Part shown: positions 37,761 to 47,090 of the stretch, piece after piece
Position numbering within the stretch: position 1 is the first letter of the stretch
Layout of the letters: each line of letters begins with the position of its first letter
Source of the DNA: Rhodoferax sp. BAB1
Lineage (GTDB): Bacteria; Pseudomonadota; Gammaproteobacteria; Burkholderiales; Burkholderiaceae_C
Assembly (NCBI RefSeq): GCF_013334205.1
Contig: NZ_CP054424.1
Coordinates: 3,554,001-3,618,000, forward strand
Direction of reading: 5' to 3'
Length of the DNA: 64,000 bases
Made by a program: the position numbers and the translations under genes
The notes under the pieces: generated by a model
The model's input: only the letters and a program-made list of their open reading frames with translations
Told to the model about the DNA's origin: nothing
The model's database searches: none

Positions 37761-40049
37761 ATGAGCGCGTCGGACCCCGTCTTCGCCAGCGGCCAGTCGG
37801 TCGCGCACGAAAGCGCGCGCCACCAGGTCCAGGGCCTGGCGCCTTATATCGACGACCTGCCCGAGCTGCGCGGCACCTTGCACGCCGCGCCCATCCTCTC
37901 GCCTGTCGCACATGGCAGGCTCAAGGGCGTGGACACGACGGCTGCACGCGCCATGCCCGGCGTGGTGGACGTGGTGCTGGCCGCCGACATCCCCGGCGAC
38001 CCGTTGCTCGCCACCTTCGTCCACGACGAACCCATCTTCGCGCGCGACACGGTCCAGCATGTGGGCCAGGTCATCGGCCTGGTGCTGGCCGAGACCGTGA
38101 TGCAGGCGCGGCGCGCCGCGCGCGCCGTCAAGCTCGACATCGAAGCCCTGCCGGCCGTGCTCACCGCGCGTGAGGCGCACGCCGCGCAAAGTTATGTGCT
38201 ACCGCCCGTCACCGTGAAGCGTGGCGAACCCGAGCAGGCCATGAAGAGCGCCAAGCACACCCTGAGTGGCAGCTTCGAGGTGGGCGGCCAGGAACACTTC
38301 TATCTCGAAGGTCAGATCGCCTACGCCATCCCGCAGGAACAGCAGCAGTGGCTGATCCACAGCAGCACCCAGCATCCGGGCGAGATCCAGCACTGGGTGG
38401 CCCATGCCCTGGGGCTGGACAACCACCGCGTGCGCGTGGAGTGCCGGCGCATGGGCGGCGGTTTCGGCGGCAAGGAAACGCAGGCCGGCCACCTGGCCGT
38501 GTGGGCCACCCTGGCCGCGCGCAAGACCGGCCGCCCCGTCAAGCTGCGCCTGGACCGCGACGACGACTTCATGGTCACCGGCAAGCGCCACCCCTTCGCC
38601 TACGACTACACCGTGGGCTATGACGACACGGGCCTCATCACCGCGCTGCAGCTCACCCTGCTGGCCGAATGTGGTTTCAGCGCCGACCTCTCGGGCCCCG
38701 TGGCCGATCGCGCCGTCTTCCACAGCGACAACGCCTACTTTTTGAGTGACGTGCGTATCGACAGCTACCGCTGCAAGACCAATACGCAGAGCCACACGGC
38801 CTTCCGTGGCTTCGGCGGCCCGCAGGGCGTGATCGCCATCGAAACCATCCTGGGTGACATCGCGCGCCGGCTGGGCCGCGACCCGCTGGACGTGCGCCTG
38901 CGCAACCTCTACGGCATCACCGAGCGCAATGTCACCCACTACCAGATGACGGTGGAAGACAACATCCTGCAACCGCTGATGACGCAGCTGGCGCAGACCG
39001 CGCGCTACCGCGAGCGCCGCGCCGAGATCGCCGCCTGGAACCGCGAACACACCCTGCTCAAGAAAGGCCTGGCCCTCACGCCCGTGAAGTTCGGCATCAG
39101 CTTCACCGCCACCCTGTTCAACCAGGCCGGCGCCCTGGTGCACGTCTACAACGACGGCAGCGTGCTGGTCAACCACGGCGGCACCGAGATGGGCCAGGGC
39201 CTGCACACCAAGGTGGCGCAGATCGTGGCCGACGAACTGGGCCTGCCCTTCGAGCGCGTGCTGCTCAGCGCCAGCGACACCGCGCGTGTGCCCAATGCCA
39301 GCGCCACCGCCGCCTCCAGCGGCACCGACCTCAACGGCCGCGCCGCCCAGTTCGCCGCGCGCCAGGTGCGCGAGAACCTGGCCGCCTTCGTGGCCGGCCT
39401 GCAGGGCTGCGGCGCGGGCGAGGTGCGTTTTGCGAACGGCAAGGTCTACGCTGATGGCAGCACACGCGACTTCCGCGAGGTGGTCAAGGCCGCTTACGCC
39501 AACCGCATCCAGCTCTGGAGCGACGGCTTCTACCGCACGCCCAAGATCCATTACGACAAGACCACGCTGACCGGCCGGCCCTTCTATTACTTCGCCTACG
39601 GCGCGGCCTGCTGCGAGGTGGCCATCGACACGCTCACGGGCGAGAGCCGTGTGCTGGCCGTGGACATCCTGCACGACGTGGGCCACAGCATCAACCCGGC
39701 CATCGACATCGGCCAGGTCGAAGGCGGTTTCATCCAGGGCATGGGCTGGCTCACCACCGAGGAACTGGTCTGGAACGCCGACGGCAAACTGACCACCCAC
39801 GCGCCCAGCACCTACAAGATCCCCGCCACGGGCGATGTGCCCGAGAAACTGCGGGTGGACTTCTGGCCCGAAGCCAATGTTGAGGACAACGTCTTCGGCA
39901 GCAAGGCCGTGGGCGAACCGCCCTTCATGCTGGCCATCGCCGTCTGGGAAGCCATCCGTGACGCCGTGGCGGCCACCCGCACCGACGGCCGCGTGGCCAT
40001 GAACGCCCCCGCCACCCCCGAGCGCGTCTGGCGCGCTCTGCAGGATTGA
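37761..40049 (+). CDS. xdhB: Xanthine dehydrogenase molybdopterin subunit XdhB
   Basis: 762 residues forming the molybdenum-cofactor subunit that hydroxylates hypoxanthine and xanthine to urate. Motifs: GQEHFYLEGQIAYAIPQE, MGGGFGGKETQ, HTAFRGFGGPQGV and, near residue 717, GEPPFML with the catalytic Glu. ATG 37761 gives the usual N-terminus; the frame opens a little earlier at 37740 within the repeat. The next gene, 8-oxoguanine deaminase, starts 5 nt later. Confidence 0.95.
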   Translation: MSASDPVFASGQSVAHESARHQVQGLAPYIDDLPELRGTLHAAPILSPVAHGRLKGVDTTAARAMPGVVDVVLAADIPGDPLLATFVHDEPIFARDTVQHVGQVIGLVLAETVMQARRAARAVKLDIEALPAVLTAREAHAAQSYVLPPVTVKRGEPEQAMKSAKHTLSGSFEVGGQEHFYLEGQIAYAIPQEQQQWLIHSSTQHPGEIQHWVAHALGLDNHRVRVECRRMGGGFGGKETQAGHLAVWATLAARKTGRPVKLRLDRDDDFMVTGKRHPFAYDYTVGYDDTGLITALQLTLLAECGFSADLSGPVADRAVFHSDNAYFLSDVRIDSYRCKTNTQSHTAFRGFGGPQGVIAIETILGDIARRLGRDPLDVRLRNLYGITERNVTHYQMTVEDNILQPLMTQLAQTARYRERRAEIAAWNREHTLLKKGLALTPVKFGISFTATLFNQAGALVHVYNDGSVLVNHGGTEMGQGLHTKVAQIVADELGLPFERVLLSASDTARVPNASATAASSGTDLNGRAAQFAARQVRENLAAFVAGLQGCGAGEVRFANGKVYADGSTRDFREVVKAAYANRIQLWSDGFYRTPKIHYDKTTLTGRPFYYFAYGAACCEVAIDTLTGESRVLAVDILHDVGHSINPAIDIGQVEGGFIQGMGWLTTEELVWNADGKLTTHAPSTYKIPATGDVPEKLRVDFWPEANVEDNVFGSKAVGEPPFMLAIAVWEAIRDAVAATRTDGRVAMNAPATPERVWRALQD

Positions 40050-40054
40050 TACGC

Positions 40055-41461
40055 ATGACTACTCTGCTCATCAAGGACGCCCGCTGCATCGCCACCCAGG
40101 ACGACGCACGCACGGAGCTGAAAGACGCCTCGATCTTCATCCGCGACGGTTTCATCGAGCAGGTCCTGCCCGCAGGCAGCGACACGCGCGCGCTGCAGGA
40201 CCAGGCCGACGAGGTGATCGACGCGCGCAAACATGTGGTCATCCCCGGCCTGGTCAACACCCACCACCACATGGTGCAGTGCCTCACACGCGCCATTCCC
40301 GGCGTGCAGAACGCCGAGCTCTTCTCCTGGCTCAAAGGGCTGTACCCCATCTGGGCCGGGCTCACGCCCGAGATGGTCAAGGTCTCCAACCAGGTGGCCA
40401 TGGGCGAGCTGCTGCTGTCCGGCTGCACCACCAGCAGCGACCACCTCTACATCTACCCCAATGGCGTGCGCCTGGACGACAGCATCGAGGCCGCGCAGAC
40501 CATAGGCATGCGTTTTACGGCCACGCGCGGCAGCATGAGCGTGGGCGAGAGCCAGGGCGGCCTGCCGCCCGACCGCGTGGTGGAGAAAGAAGACTTCATC
40601 CTCCAGGAAACGCGCCGCCTCATCGAGACCTGGCACGACACCAAACCCGGCGCCATGCTGCAGGTGGCCGTGGCCCCCTGCTCGCCCTTCACCGTGAGCC
40701 AGGACCTGATGCGCGAATCCGCCAAGCTGGCTCGCGCCTACGGCGTGCGCCTGCACACCCACCTGGCCGAAAACGACCACGACATCGCCTACACGCGCGA
40801 ACACTTCAACTGCACGCCGGCCGAATACGTGGAAGACCTGGGCTGGGTGGGTGAAGACGTGTGGCATGCCCACTGCGTCAAGCTCGACGAGCATGGCAGC
40901 TACCTGTTTGCGAAGACCGGCACCGGCATTGCCCACTGCCCCTGCAGCAATATGCGCCTGGCCAGCGGCATCCTGCCCCTGCGCAAGCTGCTGAACCTCG
41001 GTGTGCCCGTGGGCCTGGGGGTGGACGGCAGTGCCAGCAACGATGCCGGCCACCTGTTGAATGAAGCCCGCCAGGCCATGCTGCTGGCGCGGGTGGGCAA
41101 GGCCCTGGAGCCCTTCGGTTGCGACACCGGCCCGGCCGAGATGACCCCGCGCGACGCGCTCTGGCTGGCCACGCGTGGCGGCGCGCGTGTGCTGGGCCGC
41201 AGCGACATCGGCCAGATCGCCCCGGGCAAGTGCGCGGACCTGGCGCTCTACCGCACCGACACCCTGAGCATGGCCGGCGCCGCCGTGCACGACCCCGTGG
41301 GCGCGCTCATGCTCTGTTCCAGCGACAACGCCGACTACACGGTGGTCAACGGCCGCATGGTGGTGCGCAAGGGTGAACTCACCACGGTGGACACGGGCGC
41401 GCTGATCGAACGCCAGAACGCCCTGGCCTGGCAGCTCGCGCAGCAGGCCGGCACGCGCTGA
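40055..41461 (+). CDS. 8-oxoguanine deaminase-like amidohydrolase
   Basis: 468 residues of the amidohydrolase superfamily (TrzN/guanine deaminase branch). Metal site NTHHHMVQ with His70 and His72, then HTHLAENDHD and the distal Asp in GLGVDGSASNDAG. The segments VAMGELLLSGCTTSSDHLY and HCPCSNMRLASG match what I remember of the P. aeruginosa 8-oxoguanine deaminase group (Pa0142), which makes urate from 8-oxoguanine. Cytosine-type or hydroxydechloroatrazine hydrolases are alternatives, but the xdhAB context favours a purine. Confidence 0.85.
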   Translation: MTTLLIKDARCIATQDDARTELKDASIFIRDGFIEQVLPAGSDTRALQDQADEVIDARKHVVIPGLVNTHHHMVQCLTRAIPGVQNAELFSWLKGLYPIWAGLTPEMVKVSNQVAMGELLLSGCTTSSDHLYIYPNGVRLDDSIEAAQTIGMRFTATRGSMSVGESQGGLPPDRVVEKEDFILQETRRLIETWHDTKPGAMLQVAVAPCSPFTVSQDLMRESAKLARAYGVRLHTHLAENDHDIAYTREHFNCTPAEYVEDLGWVGEDVWHAHCVKLDEHGSYLFAKTGTGIAHCPCSNMRLASGILPLRKLLNLGVPVGLGVDGSASNDAGHLLNEARQAMLLARVGKALEPFGCDTGPAEMTPRDALWLATRGGARVLGRSDIGQIAPGKCADLALYRTDTLSMAGAAVHDPVGALMLCSSDNADYTVVNGRMVVRKGELTTVDTGALIERQNALAWQLAQQAGTR

Positions 41462-41462
41462 A

Positions 41463-42272
41463 TCAGCCGGGCAGGCGCTGCAGCAGCTGCGCCGCCACCG
41501 CCACCGCAATCACCTCGGGCTGTTTGCCCGCGATGCCCGGCACGCCGATGGGGCAGGTCACGCGCGCGAAATCTCCTTCGTTGAAACCCCGTGCCTCCAG
41601 CCGGTGGCGAAAAGTCGCCCATTTGCTCTTGCTGCCGATCAGGCCGATGTAGGGCAGGTCGTTCTGTCTGCGTGCGCGCAACAGGCACTGGGCCAGGATC
41701 TCCAGGTCTTCCGCATGGCTGAAACTCATGATGAGCACAGAGGAACCTGGGGCGATGTCGGCCACCGCGGCTTGCACCGGGTCCGAATGTTCGCAGCGGA
41801 TGTGCGCCGGCGTGTCTGCCGGAAAGATCTCGTCGCGGCTGTCGATCCAGTGCAGGGCAAAGGGCAGGTGGGCGAGTTGGCGCGCGATCGCCTGGCCCAC
41901 GTGGCCGCCGCCGAAGAGGGCCACGGGTGCGGCGGGTGCCTGCAGGCGCTGCGCCAGGCCAGCCGCATCCTGCGGGCCCAGCAACGCGTAACGCAGAAAC
42001 ACCACACCGCCGCAGCATTGGCCCATGCTGGGTCCGAGTGCCACACGTTGCAGTTCGGTGGGTACGGTCGCACCCGCGAGCATGGTCCGGGCTTGCGCGA
42101 TGGCGTCGAACTCCAGATGGCCGCCGCCGATGGAGCCGGTGACGTGTGTGGGTGATACAGCTATCCAGGCGCCGGTTTCGCGTGGTGCTGAGCCCTGGGT
42201 TTGCGCCACGCGGACCAGAACGGCGGGTTCCTGGGCCAGAGCCTCTTGCAGTTCAGTGAGCGCGTGTCGCAT
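41463..42272 (-). CDS. xdhC: Xanthine dehydrogenase accessory protein XdhC
   Basis: A 269-residue chaperone that binds molybdenum cofactor and supports its sulfuration and insertion into XdhB. N-terminal motif VAQTQGSAPRETGAW and GSIGGGHLEF with MGQCCGGVV (cofactor-binding Cys), then a Rossmann domain (ALFGGGHVGQAIARQL) and GLIGSKSKWATFRHRL near the C-terminus. It faces xdhAB and the deaminase, with stop codons only 1 nt apart, so it needs its own promoter. Confidence 0.93.
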   Translation of the reverse strand: MRHALTELQEALAQEPAVLVRVAQTQGSAPRETGAWIAVSPTHVTGSIGGGHLEFDAIAQARTMLAGATVPTELQRVALGPSMGQCCGGVVFLRYALLGPQDAAGLAQRLQAPAAPVALFGGGHVGQAIARQLAHLPFALHWIDSRDEIFPADTPAHIRCEHSDPVQAAVADIAPGSSVLIMSFSHAEDLEILAQCLLRARRQNDLPYIGLIGSKSKWATFRHRLEARGFNEGDFARVTCPIGVPGIAGKQPEVIAVAVAAQLLQRLPG

Positions 42273-42311
42273 GGGAAATGGAAGGATCAGGGAGGCGGTG
42301 CATGCAGGCGC

Positions 42312-42614
42312 TCAGCTGCCCGCTGTGCGGCCTGCCCAGTAGTCGGGTCGGCGTGCGTGATGTGCGACAGCAAAGATGACAATGCCATCCTCTTGCGGCC
42401 GATAGAACAATGAGTAGGGGAAGCCTCGAACCAGCATGCGCCGGGTGCCGGCAGCAGCAGGGGTGCCAGAGAGTGGAAAGGTCAGAGCACGTGCAGCGGC
42501 TGTTTCGACGGCTACCGTGAAGCGTAGCCCCAGCCCCTCCTGGGCCTCGTTGTAATACGCCACCTCCACCAAAAACTCCTCACGGGCCGCCGCAAGGAAA
42601 AGCGCCTGCTTCAC
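42312..42614 (-). CDS. RelE/ParE-family toxin
   Basis: 100 residues from GTG 42614, which overlaps the antitoxin stop (GTGA). The fold pattern AREEFLVEVAYYNEAQEGLG followed by RRMLVRGFPYSLFYRPQEDG and AVAHHARRPDYW is typical of ParE/RelE toxins. Members either cleave translating mRNA or poison gyrase; the sequence does not decide which. The longer open frame upstream is antitoxin shadow. Confidence 0.88.
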   Translation of the reverse strand: MKQALFLAAAREEFLVEVAYYNEAQEGLGLRFTVAVETAAARALTFPLSGTPAAAGTRRMLVRGFPYSLFYRPQEDGIVIFAVAHHARRPDYWAGRTAGS

Positions 42615-42841
42615 TTGCCCAGACGTCTGGCAGCGGCAAACACTTCTTGAGCGACGTAGACCTGTGTTTCGCCCCGGTCGTAGGCCGCTACGCGTTTCTC
42701 GATCTCGCGCTGCCACTCGGCCTCGATCTCGGGGAGAGGGGTGTCGTGCAGCGATTCGAGCAGCACCTCGGCCAGCCGGGCACGCTCATCAGGCGCGAGG
42801 GTACGCGCTTGTTGCTCCAGGGTGGTCAGCAGAGTAGACAT
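42611..42841 (-). CDS. Addiction-module antitoxin component (TIGR02574 type)
   Basis: 76 residues: LTPDER-like start (LAPDERARLAEVLLESL), then PEIEAEWQREIEKRVAAYDRGE, a pattern of the small helical antitoxins paired with ParE-like toxins. Stop and toxin start overlap by 4 nt, the classic antitoxin-first arrangement. Confidence 0.85.
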   Translation of the reverse strand: MSTLLTTLEQQARTLAPDERARLAEVLLESLHDTPLPEIEAEWQREIEKRVAAYDRGETQVYVAQEVFAAARRLGK

Positions 42842-43026
42842 GGTGGCGGCTCCGTGGTTGCTGACTATCGATTCTACGCATCGGCACGTGGTTAGTCAGG
42901 GTGAGGGCCGCGCACGGATTTAACGTGAAGTAGGTCCTGCATGGCAAAAGACAAGACCTGACCCTTGCGCCCGTTCTGGTTAGCTTGGCAATGTCGGTAA
43001 TGTTCTAAATTGCGACCCTGAAACAA

Positions 43027-43812
43027 TCATCCTGCTGGCGCCTCAAGCAAGGCTTTGAATGAATCAATGAACGTCTCGCACAGCGCTACTCGATCTTCAG
43101 AAAAGTCATTTGAGATTTCGCGTAAGGCTTCAGTCAATGTCACTCCGGCGAGACCAATAGTTCTAGTGGTTTCCTCGTTTGTCGGGCCGTAGCGGAACCC
43201 CACAATGGACTCCTTCTTTTCGTCAAGGGCCAGATGCGCTTCGAGATCTGCTGCGCTACTGTGTACCGACCGACTTAGAAGTGCATATGCAGTGACATAG
43301 ATGTTATGACAGCCTCCCCGACGTGCAACTTCCTCAATGTTGACTTTTCTAGTATCAATATTTTCTAGCTCGGAAATTAGAGTTTCACTGATCGGTTTGC
43401 GAAGATTTTCGAGTGCGGGGTCGCCGGTGTTTCGGATGCGATTAATTAACGATTTCCGCTCAAGTTGAAATTGATCCAAATACTCATTCAAGTATGTTGA
43501 GTCTTTGCTGATTGCGGCGAAATGAAAAAACGCTTCAAGAAACGCACGAAATAAGATACGGACCGCTGCCCGAGACCCGCGGTCATTGACAAGCAGTACG
43601 GCTTGGTACAGCTCCATGAGACGGGCGAAGAGGACGGTAGAGGTGAGTTGTTTGGGGTCTGATGTACTCACGCTTCGACCGTCGAGAAACTTGTGACACT
43701 CGCGGTTAAGAGAGTGAGCTAGCGCTAGTAAGGGCTGGTTGGCATTGCGATGTTGTTCCGTCCAAACTTCAATCCGCCCAAAGAGAAATCCGTTCTCATC
43801 AACTTGGCTCAT
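43027..43812 (-). CDS. DUF5677-family protein of unknown function
   Basis: 261 residues, mostly helical. The segment MELYQAVLLVNDRGSRAAVRILFRAFLEAFFH is the DUF5677 pattern (quoted in parts: LVNDRGSRAAVRILFRAFLE), and a later SRSVHSSAADL matches the conserved His-Ser region. DUF5677 proteins are scattered in bacteria, often in defence-like or mobile neighbourhoods, without known activity. By eye the gene is clearly richer in A+T and in rare codons than its neighbours, and it sits beside a toxin-antitoxin pair, so horizontal acquisition is likely. Confidence 0.75.
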   Translation of the reverse strand: MSQVDENGFLFGRIEVWTEQHRNANQPLLALAHSLNRECHKFLDGRSVSTSDPKQLTSTVLFARLMELYQAVLLVNDRGSRAAVRILFRAFLEAFFHFAAISKDSTYLNEYLDQFQLERKSLINRIRNTGDPALENLRKPISETLISELENIDTRKVNIEEVARRGGCHNIYVTAYALLSRSVHSSAADLEAHLALDEKKESIVGFRYGPTNEETTRTIGLAGVTLTEALREISNDFSEDRVALCETFIDSFKALLEAPAG

Positions 43813-43880
43813 TGACTACTCCCATTTCTCCATCTTATGAAAGCCAGAATCGATGAGCCGGCCTGGCAAGTGCCCGTGCT

Positions 43881-45023
43881 TTAGCTAGGCGCGTCAATCA
43901 CCCCACCACCGAGACAGACTTCGCCGTCATACAACACAGCCGACTGCCCAGGCGTGACCGCCCACTGAGCTTCGGGAAAAGCAAGGCGAAAGCGTGCGTC
44001 CTGGATACCGTCCAGTGTGCAAGCCGCATCCGCCTGCCGATAGCGCGTCTTGGCCGCCAGGGCCCCCGGCTTGGGCGGCTCACCCGCCACCCAGCTCGCG
44101 TCCTGGGCGTGGAGCAGGTGGCTTTGCAGCAAGGGGTGATCGTGCCCCTGCACCACCCACAGCGTGTTCTTTTCCATGTCCTTGCGCGCGACGAACCAGG
44201 GCGCGTGTTCACCACCGCCCTTTTGCGCCCCCTTGGCCTTGATGCCGCCGATGCCCAGGCCTTGCCGCTGGCCCAGGGTGTAGAAGCTCAGGCCCTCATG
44301 CTTGCCGATCACACGGCCGTAGGCCTTGTCGCCGGGGGCGGGCGTGCCGTCCTTGATGGGGCCTGGTTCCTTCTGGATGTAGCGGTTGAGGAACTCGCGG
44401 AAAGGGCGCTCGCCGATGAAGCAGATGCCGGTGCTGTCCTTCTTCTTGGCATTGGGCAGGCCGATCTCGGTGGCGATGCGGCGCACCTCGGTCTTGTGCA
44501 GCTCGCCCACCGGGAACAGTGTCTTGCTCAGCTGGGCCTGGTTGAGGCGGTGCAGGAAATAGCTCTGGTCCTTGCCCGGGTCCAGGCCCTTGAGCAGTTC
44601 GTGTTTGCCGGTCTTGTCGTTCAGGCGCACCCTTGCGTAGTGACCGGTTGCGATCTTCTCGGCGCCCAGGCGCATGGCGTGGTCCAGGAAGGCCTTGAAC
44701 TTGATCTCGGCGTTGCACAGGATGTCGGGGTTGGGCGTGCGGCCGGCCTGGTATTCGCGCAGGAACTCGGCGAAGACGCGGTCCTTGTACTCGGCGGCAA
44801 AGTTGACGTGTTCGATCTCGATGCCGATCACGTCGGCCACGGCGGCGGCGTCCACGAAGTCGATGTTGGACGAGCAGTATTCGCTGTTGTCGTCATCTTC
44901 CCAGTTCTTCATGAAGATGCCGATGACCTCGTAACCCTGCTGCTTGAGCAGGTGCGCGCTGACCGCAGAGTCCACGCCCCCGCTCAAGCCCACCACCACC
45001 CGCTGTTTGCCTGCTTTGCTCAT
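43881..45023 (-). CDS. mnmA: tRNA-specific 2-thiouridylase MnmA
   Basis: Forms 2-thiouridine at wobble position 34 of Lys, Glu and Gln tRNAs. 380 residues from ATG 45023; the longer upstream frame is shadow. PP-loop [19 protein letters not shown], catalytic Cys pair in ILCNAEIKF and [15 protein letters not shown], and the later [10 protein letters not shown] all match. It is divergent from the LysR gene at 45075 by 51 nt. Confidence 0.97.
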   Translation of the reverse strand: MSKAGKQRVVVGLSGGVDSAVSAHLLKQQGYEVIGIFMKNWEDDDNSEYCSSNIDFVDAAAVADVIGIEIEHVNFAAEYKDRVFAEFLREYQAGRTPNPDILCNAEIKFKAFLDHAMRLGAEKIATGHYARVRLNDKTGKHELLKGLDPGKDQSYFLHRLNQAQLSKTLFPVGELHKTEVRRIATEIGLPNAKKKDSTGICFIGERPFREFLNRYIQKEPGPIKDGTPAPGDKAYGRVIGKHEGLSFYTLGQRQGLGIGGIKAKGAQKGGGEHAPWFVARKDMEKNTLWVVQGHDHPLLQSHLLHAQDASWVAGEPPKPGALAAKTRYRQADAACTLDGIQDARFRLAFPEAQWAVTPGQSAVLYDGEVCLGGGVIDAPS

Positions 45024-45074
45024 AGGTGTGCGATTATCCCAGTCCCCGCAAAAAACGAGACTCGGCAGGTTTTT

Positions 45075-46004
45075 ATGGAACTCAGGCAGATCCGCTATTT
45101 CGTGCGCGTGGTGGAGCTCGGCAGCATGAGCCGCGCCGCGCAGGAGCTGGGCATGGTGCAGTCGGCGCTGAGCCAGCAGGTCAGCCGGCTCGAAGGCGAA
45201 CTCTCCACCCGGCTCCTGCAGCGCACCAGCAAGGGTGTGCTGCCCACCGAGGCGGGGCTGGCCTTTTTCCGCGAGGCCCAGCTGACGCTGCGCCACGCCG
45301 AGCAGGCGGCGCGCGCGGCGCAGCAGGCGCGGCTGTCGGGCTCGGTCAGCGTCGGCCTGGCGCCCACCACGGCGGCCGTGCTGGGCCTGCCCTTGCTGCG
45401 CGCCATGCGCGAGCGTTACCCCGATGTGCGCCTGCACCTGGTGGAAAGCATGTCGGGCCATGTCACGACCATGCTCAATGCACGCCAGCTGGACCTGGCG
45501 GTGCTCTTCAACACCGACCCGGGGCGGCGCTGGAGCGTGATGCCGCTGCTGGAAGAGCGGCTGTATTACATCCGCGCGCGCAGCACTGTGCGGGGCGAGC
45601 CGCCGGCGAAGGTGCGCGCCGCGACCCTCAAGGGCGAGCCGCTGATCATGCCCACGGGGGGCCACGGCCTGCGCAGCGCGCTGGACGCGGTGTTCAGCCG
45701 CGCGCGGATCCAGCCTACGGTGGTGGCCGAGATCGATTCCCTGACCATGCTGATGGCCGCGGTCGAAGCCGGCCTGGGCGGTTCGCTGCAGCCCTGGTCG
45801 GCGGTGAGCCGCTACAGCGATGTGGCAACGCGTTTTGCCCTGTCGGAACTGGCCGACACCCTGGCCCGCCGTCGCAACATGCTGTGCAGCCTGTCGGACG
45901 ACGAACTTTCGCCGGCCGCCCTGGCCACGCGCGTGGTGCTGGCCGACTGCGCGCGTGAACTGGTGCGTTCAGGGCGGTGGGTCGGCGCCACGCTGATTGA
46001 TTGA
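45075..46004 (+). CDS. LysR-family transcriptional regulator (paralogue 1)
   Basis: 309 residues. Helix-turn-helix: [20 protein letters not shown]. The effector domain has [20 protein letters not shown] and [14 protein letters not shown], matched almost position by position in the LysR protein encoded at 46008. The short dissimilar tail [12 protein letters not shown] mirrors NSGTWKGVNLL in the paralogue. The two genes are tail to tail with 3 nt between stops. Confidence 0.9.
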   Translation: MELRQIRYFVRVVELGSMSRAAQELGMVQSALSQQVSRLEGELSTRLLQRTSKGVLPTEAGLAFFREAQLTLRHAEQAARAAQQARLSGSVSVGLAPTTAAVLGLPLLRAMRERYPDVRLHLVESMSGHVTTMLNARQLDLAVLFNTDPGRRWSVMPLLEERLYYIRARSTVRGEPPAKVRAATLKGEPLIMPTGGHGLRSALDAVFSRARIQPTVVAEIDSLTMLMAAVEAGLGGSLQPWSAVSRYSDVATRFALSELADTLARRRNMLCSLSDDELSPAALATRVVLADCARELVRSGRWVGATLID

Positions 46005-46007
46005 ACC

Positions 46008-46943
46008 TCAGAGCAGGTTCACGCCTTTCCAGGTTCCGCTGTTGACCAGCTGCTTGACGGTCTCGCGCAGCTCGCTGCGCACGGCGGCGGCGGCCGGGGT
46101 CAGGCGCTCCCGGTCCACCGAGTAGAGGAAGTTGGGGCGTTTCATCTCGGCGTCCGAAAACGCCAGGGTGCGCCAGCCCTCGCGCATGCGGCCTTCCAGC
46201 AGGGCGGCCGACATGGGCTTGATGGTGGCGCCCATGCCGTCGCGCACGCAGGTCATGAGCAGCGAGAGCGAGTCGATCTCGGCCACCACGTGCAGGGCCA
46301 GGTTGCGCTGCTCGAACTCGGCGGCGATGCGCCGGCGCAGGCCGTGGATGCCGGTGGGCAGGATCAGGGGCAGGTCGGCCGTGTCGGTGCAGCTGAGCTT
46401 GACGCGCCGGGGCGGCACCAGGTCGCTGTCTTCGGGCAGCATCACGAACAGCTCTTCTTCCACCAGCGGCTCGGCCGGCAGGTCGGGCACGGCGTCGCGG
46501 CTGAAGAGGATGGCCAGGTCCAGCTGGCCCATGCGCATCATCTGCGCGAGGTGGCCGCTCATGCCTTCCACCACATTGAGCACGATACCGGGGAACTTCT
46601 CGCGTATGCGGCGCATGAAGGGCACACCCACGGCGCAGACCGTGGTGGCCGCCAGGCCCACCGAGACCATGCCGTGCACGGTGCCGGGTTCCTGGCGCGC
46701 GATGGACAGGGCTTGGTCCAGCTGGCGCAGCATGAAACGCGCGTGGTGGTGCAGGGCGGTGCCGTTCTCGGTGGGGGTCACACCCTTGGCGGTGCGGATC
46801 AGCAGGGGCTTGCCCACCTCGGCCTCGAGCTTGGCAATGTGCTGGCTCAGCGCGGGCTGGGCTATGAACAGCTGGCGCGAGGCCTTGGCCAGGCTGCCGC
46901 TTTCCACGATCTGTACGAAATACCGGAGTTGTCGCAGGTCCAT
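46008..46943 (-). CDS. LysR-family transcriptional regulator (paralogue 2), divergent from the catabolic cluster
   Basis: 311 residues. Helix-turn-helix LAKASRQLFIAQPALSQHI, effector domain with VEGMSGHLAQMMRMGQLDLA and ILPTGIHGLRRRIA, and EIDSLSLLMTCV. It is divergent from the ABC substrate-binding gene at 47091 and 148 nt separate the starts, so it is the best candidate regulator for the cluster to the right. Nac/Cbl-like proteins share this domain pattern. Confidence 0.9.
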   Translation of the reverse strand: MDLRQLRYFVQIVESGSLAKASRQLFIAQPALSQHIAKLEAEVGKPLLIRTAKGVTPTENGTALHHHARFMLRQLDQALSIARQEPGTVHGMVSVGLAATTVCAVGVPFMRRIREKFPGIVLNVVEGMSGHLAQMMRMGQLDLAILFSRDAVPDLPAEPLVEEELFVMLPEDSDLVPPRRVKLSCTDTADLPLILPTGIHGLRRRIAAEFEQRNLALHVVAEIDSLSLLMTCVRDGMGATIKPMSAALLEGRMREGWRTLAFSDAEMKRPNFLYSVDRERLTPAAAAVRSELRETVKQLVNSGTWKGVNLL

Positions 46944-46951
46944 CGGCGCAT

Positions 46952-47044
46952 CCTATAAGTTTTTCAGGATGGCCCCCTATAAGAAATAGCTATACCCCAT
47001 CTCGGAAAACAGTATTTTCCAGGGTGAGGCGCGCTTCCTATCAT
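46952..47044. promoter_or_regulatory. Regulatory region upstream of the catabolic cluster
   Basis: The divergent region contains the direct repeat CCTATAAG (46952-46959 and 46976-46983, 24 bp apart) and a perfect dyad GGAAAA-CAGTA-TTTTCC (47004-47020). A -35/-10 pair TTTCCA (47016-47021) and TATCAT (47039-47044), 17 bp apart, may drive the cluster. The dyad touches the -35 box, as expected for a LysR activator; the pairing with the LysR at 46008 is inference. Confidence 0.45.
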
Positions 47045-47090
47045 CGGCCCTGCATTCCAGTCCATACCCAAACCAACAGGAGACAAGATC

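Noticed and set aside
42932..42959. Inverted repeat AGGTC...GACCT near AAGACCTGACCC between the antitoxin and DUF5677 genes
   Set aside because: Short arms and long spacer. The AAGACCTGACCC phrase looks like sequence common beside mobile elements, but there is too little here to call a remnant.
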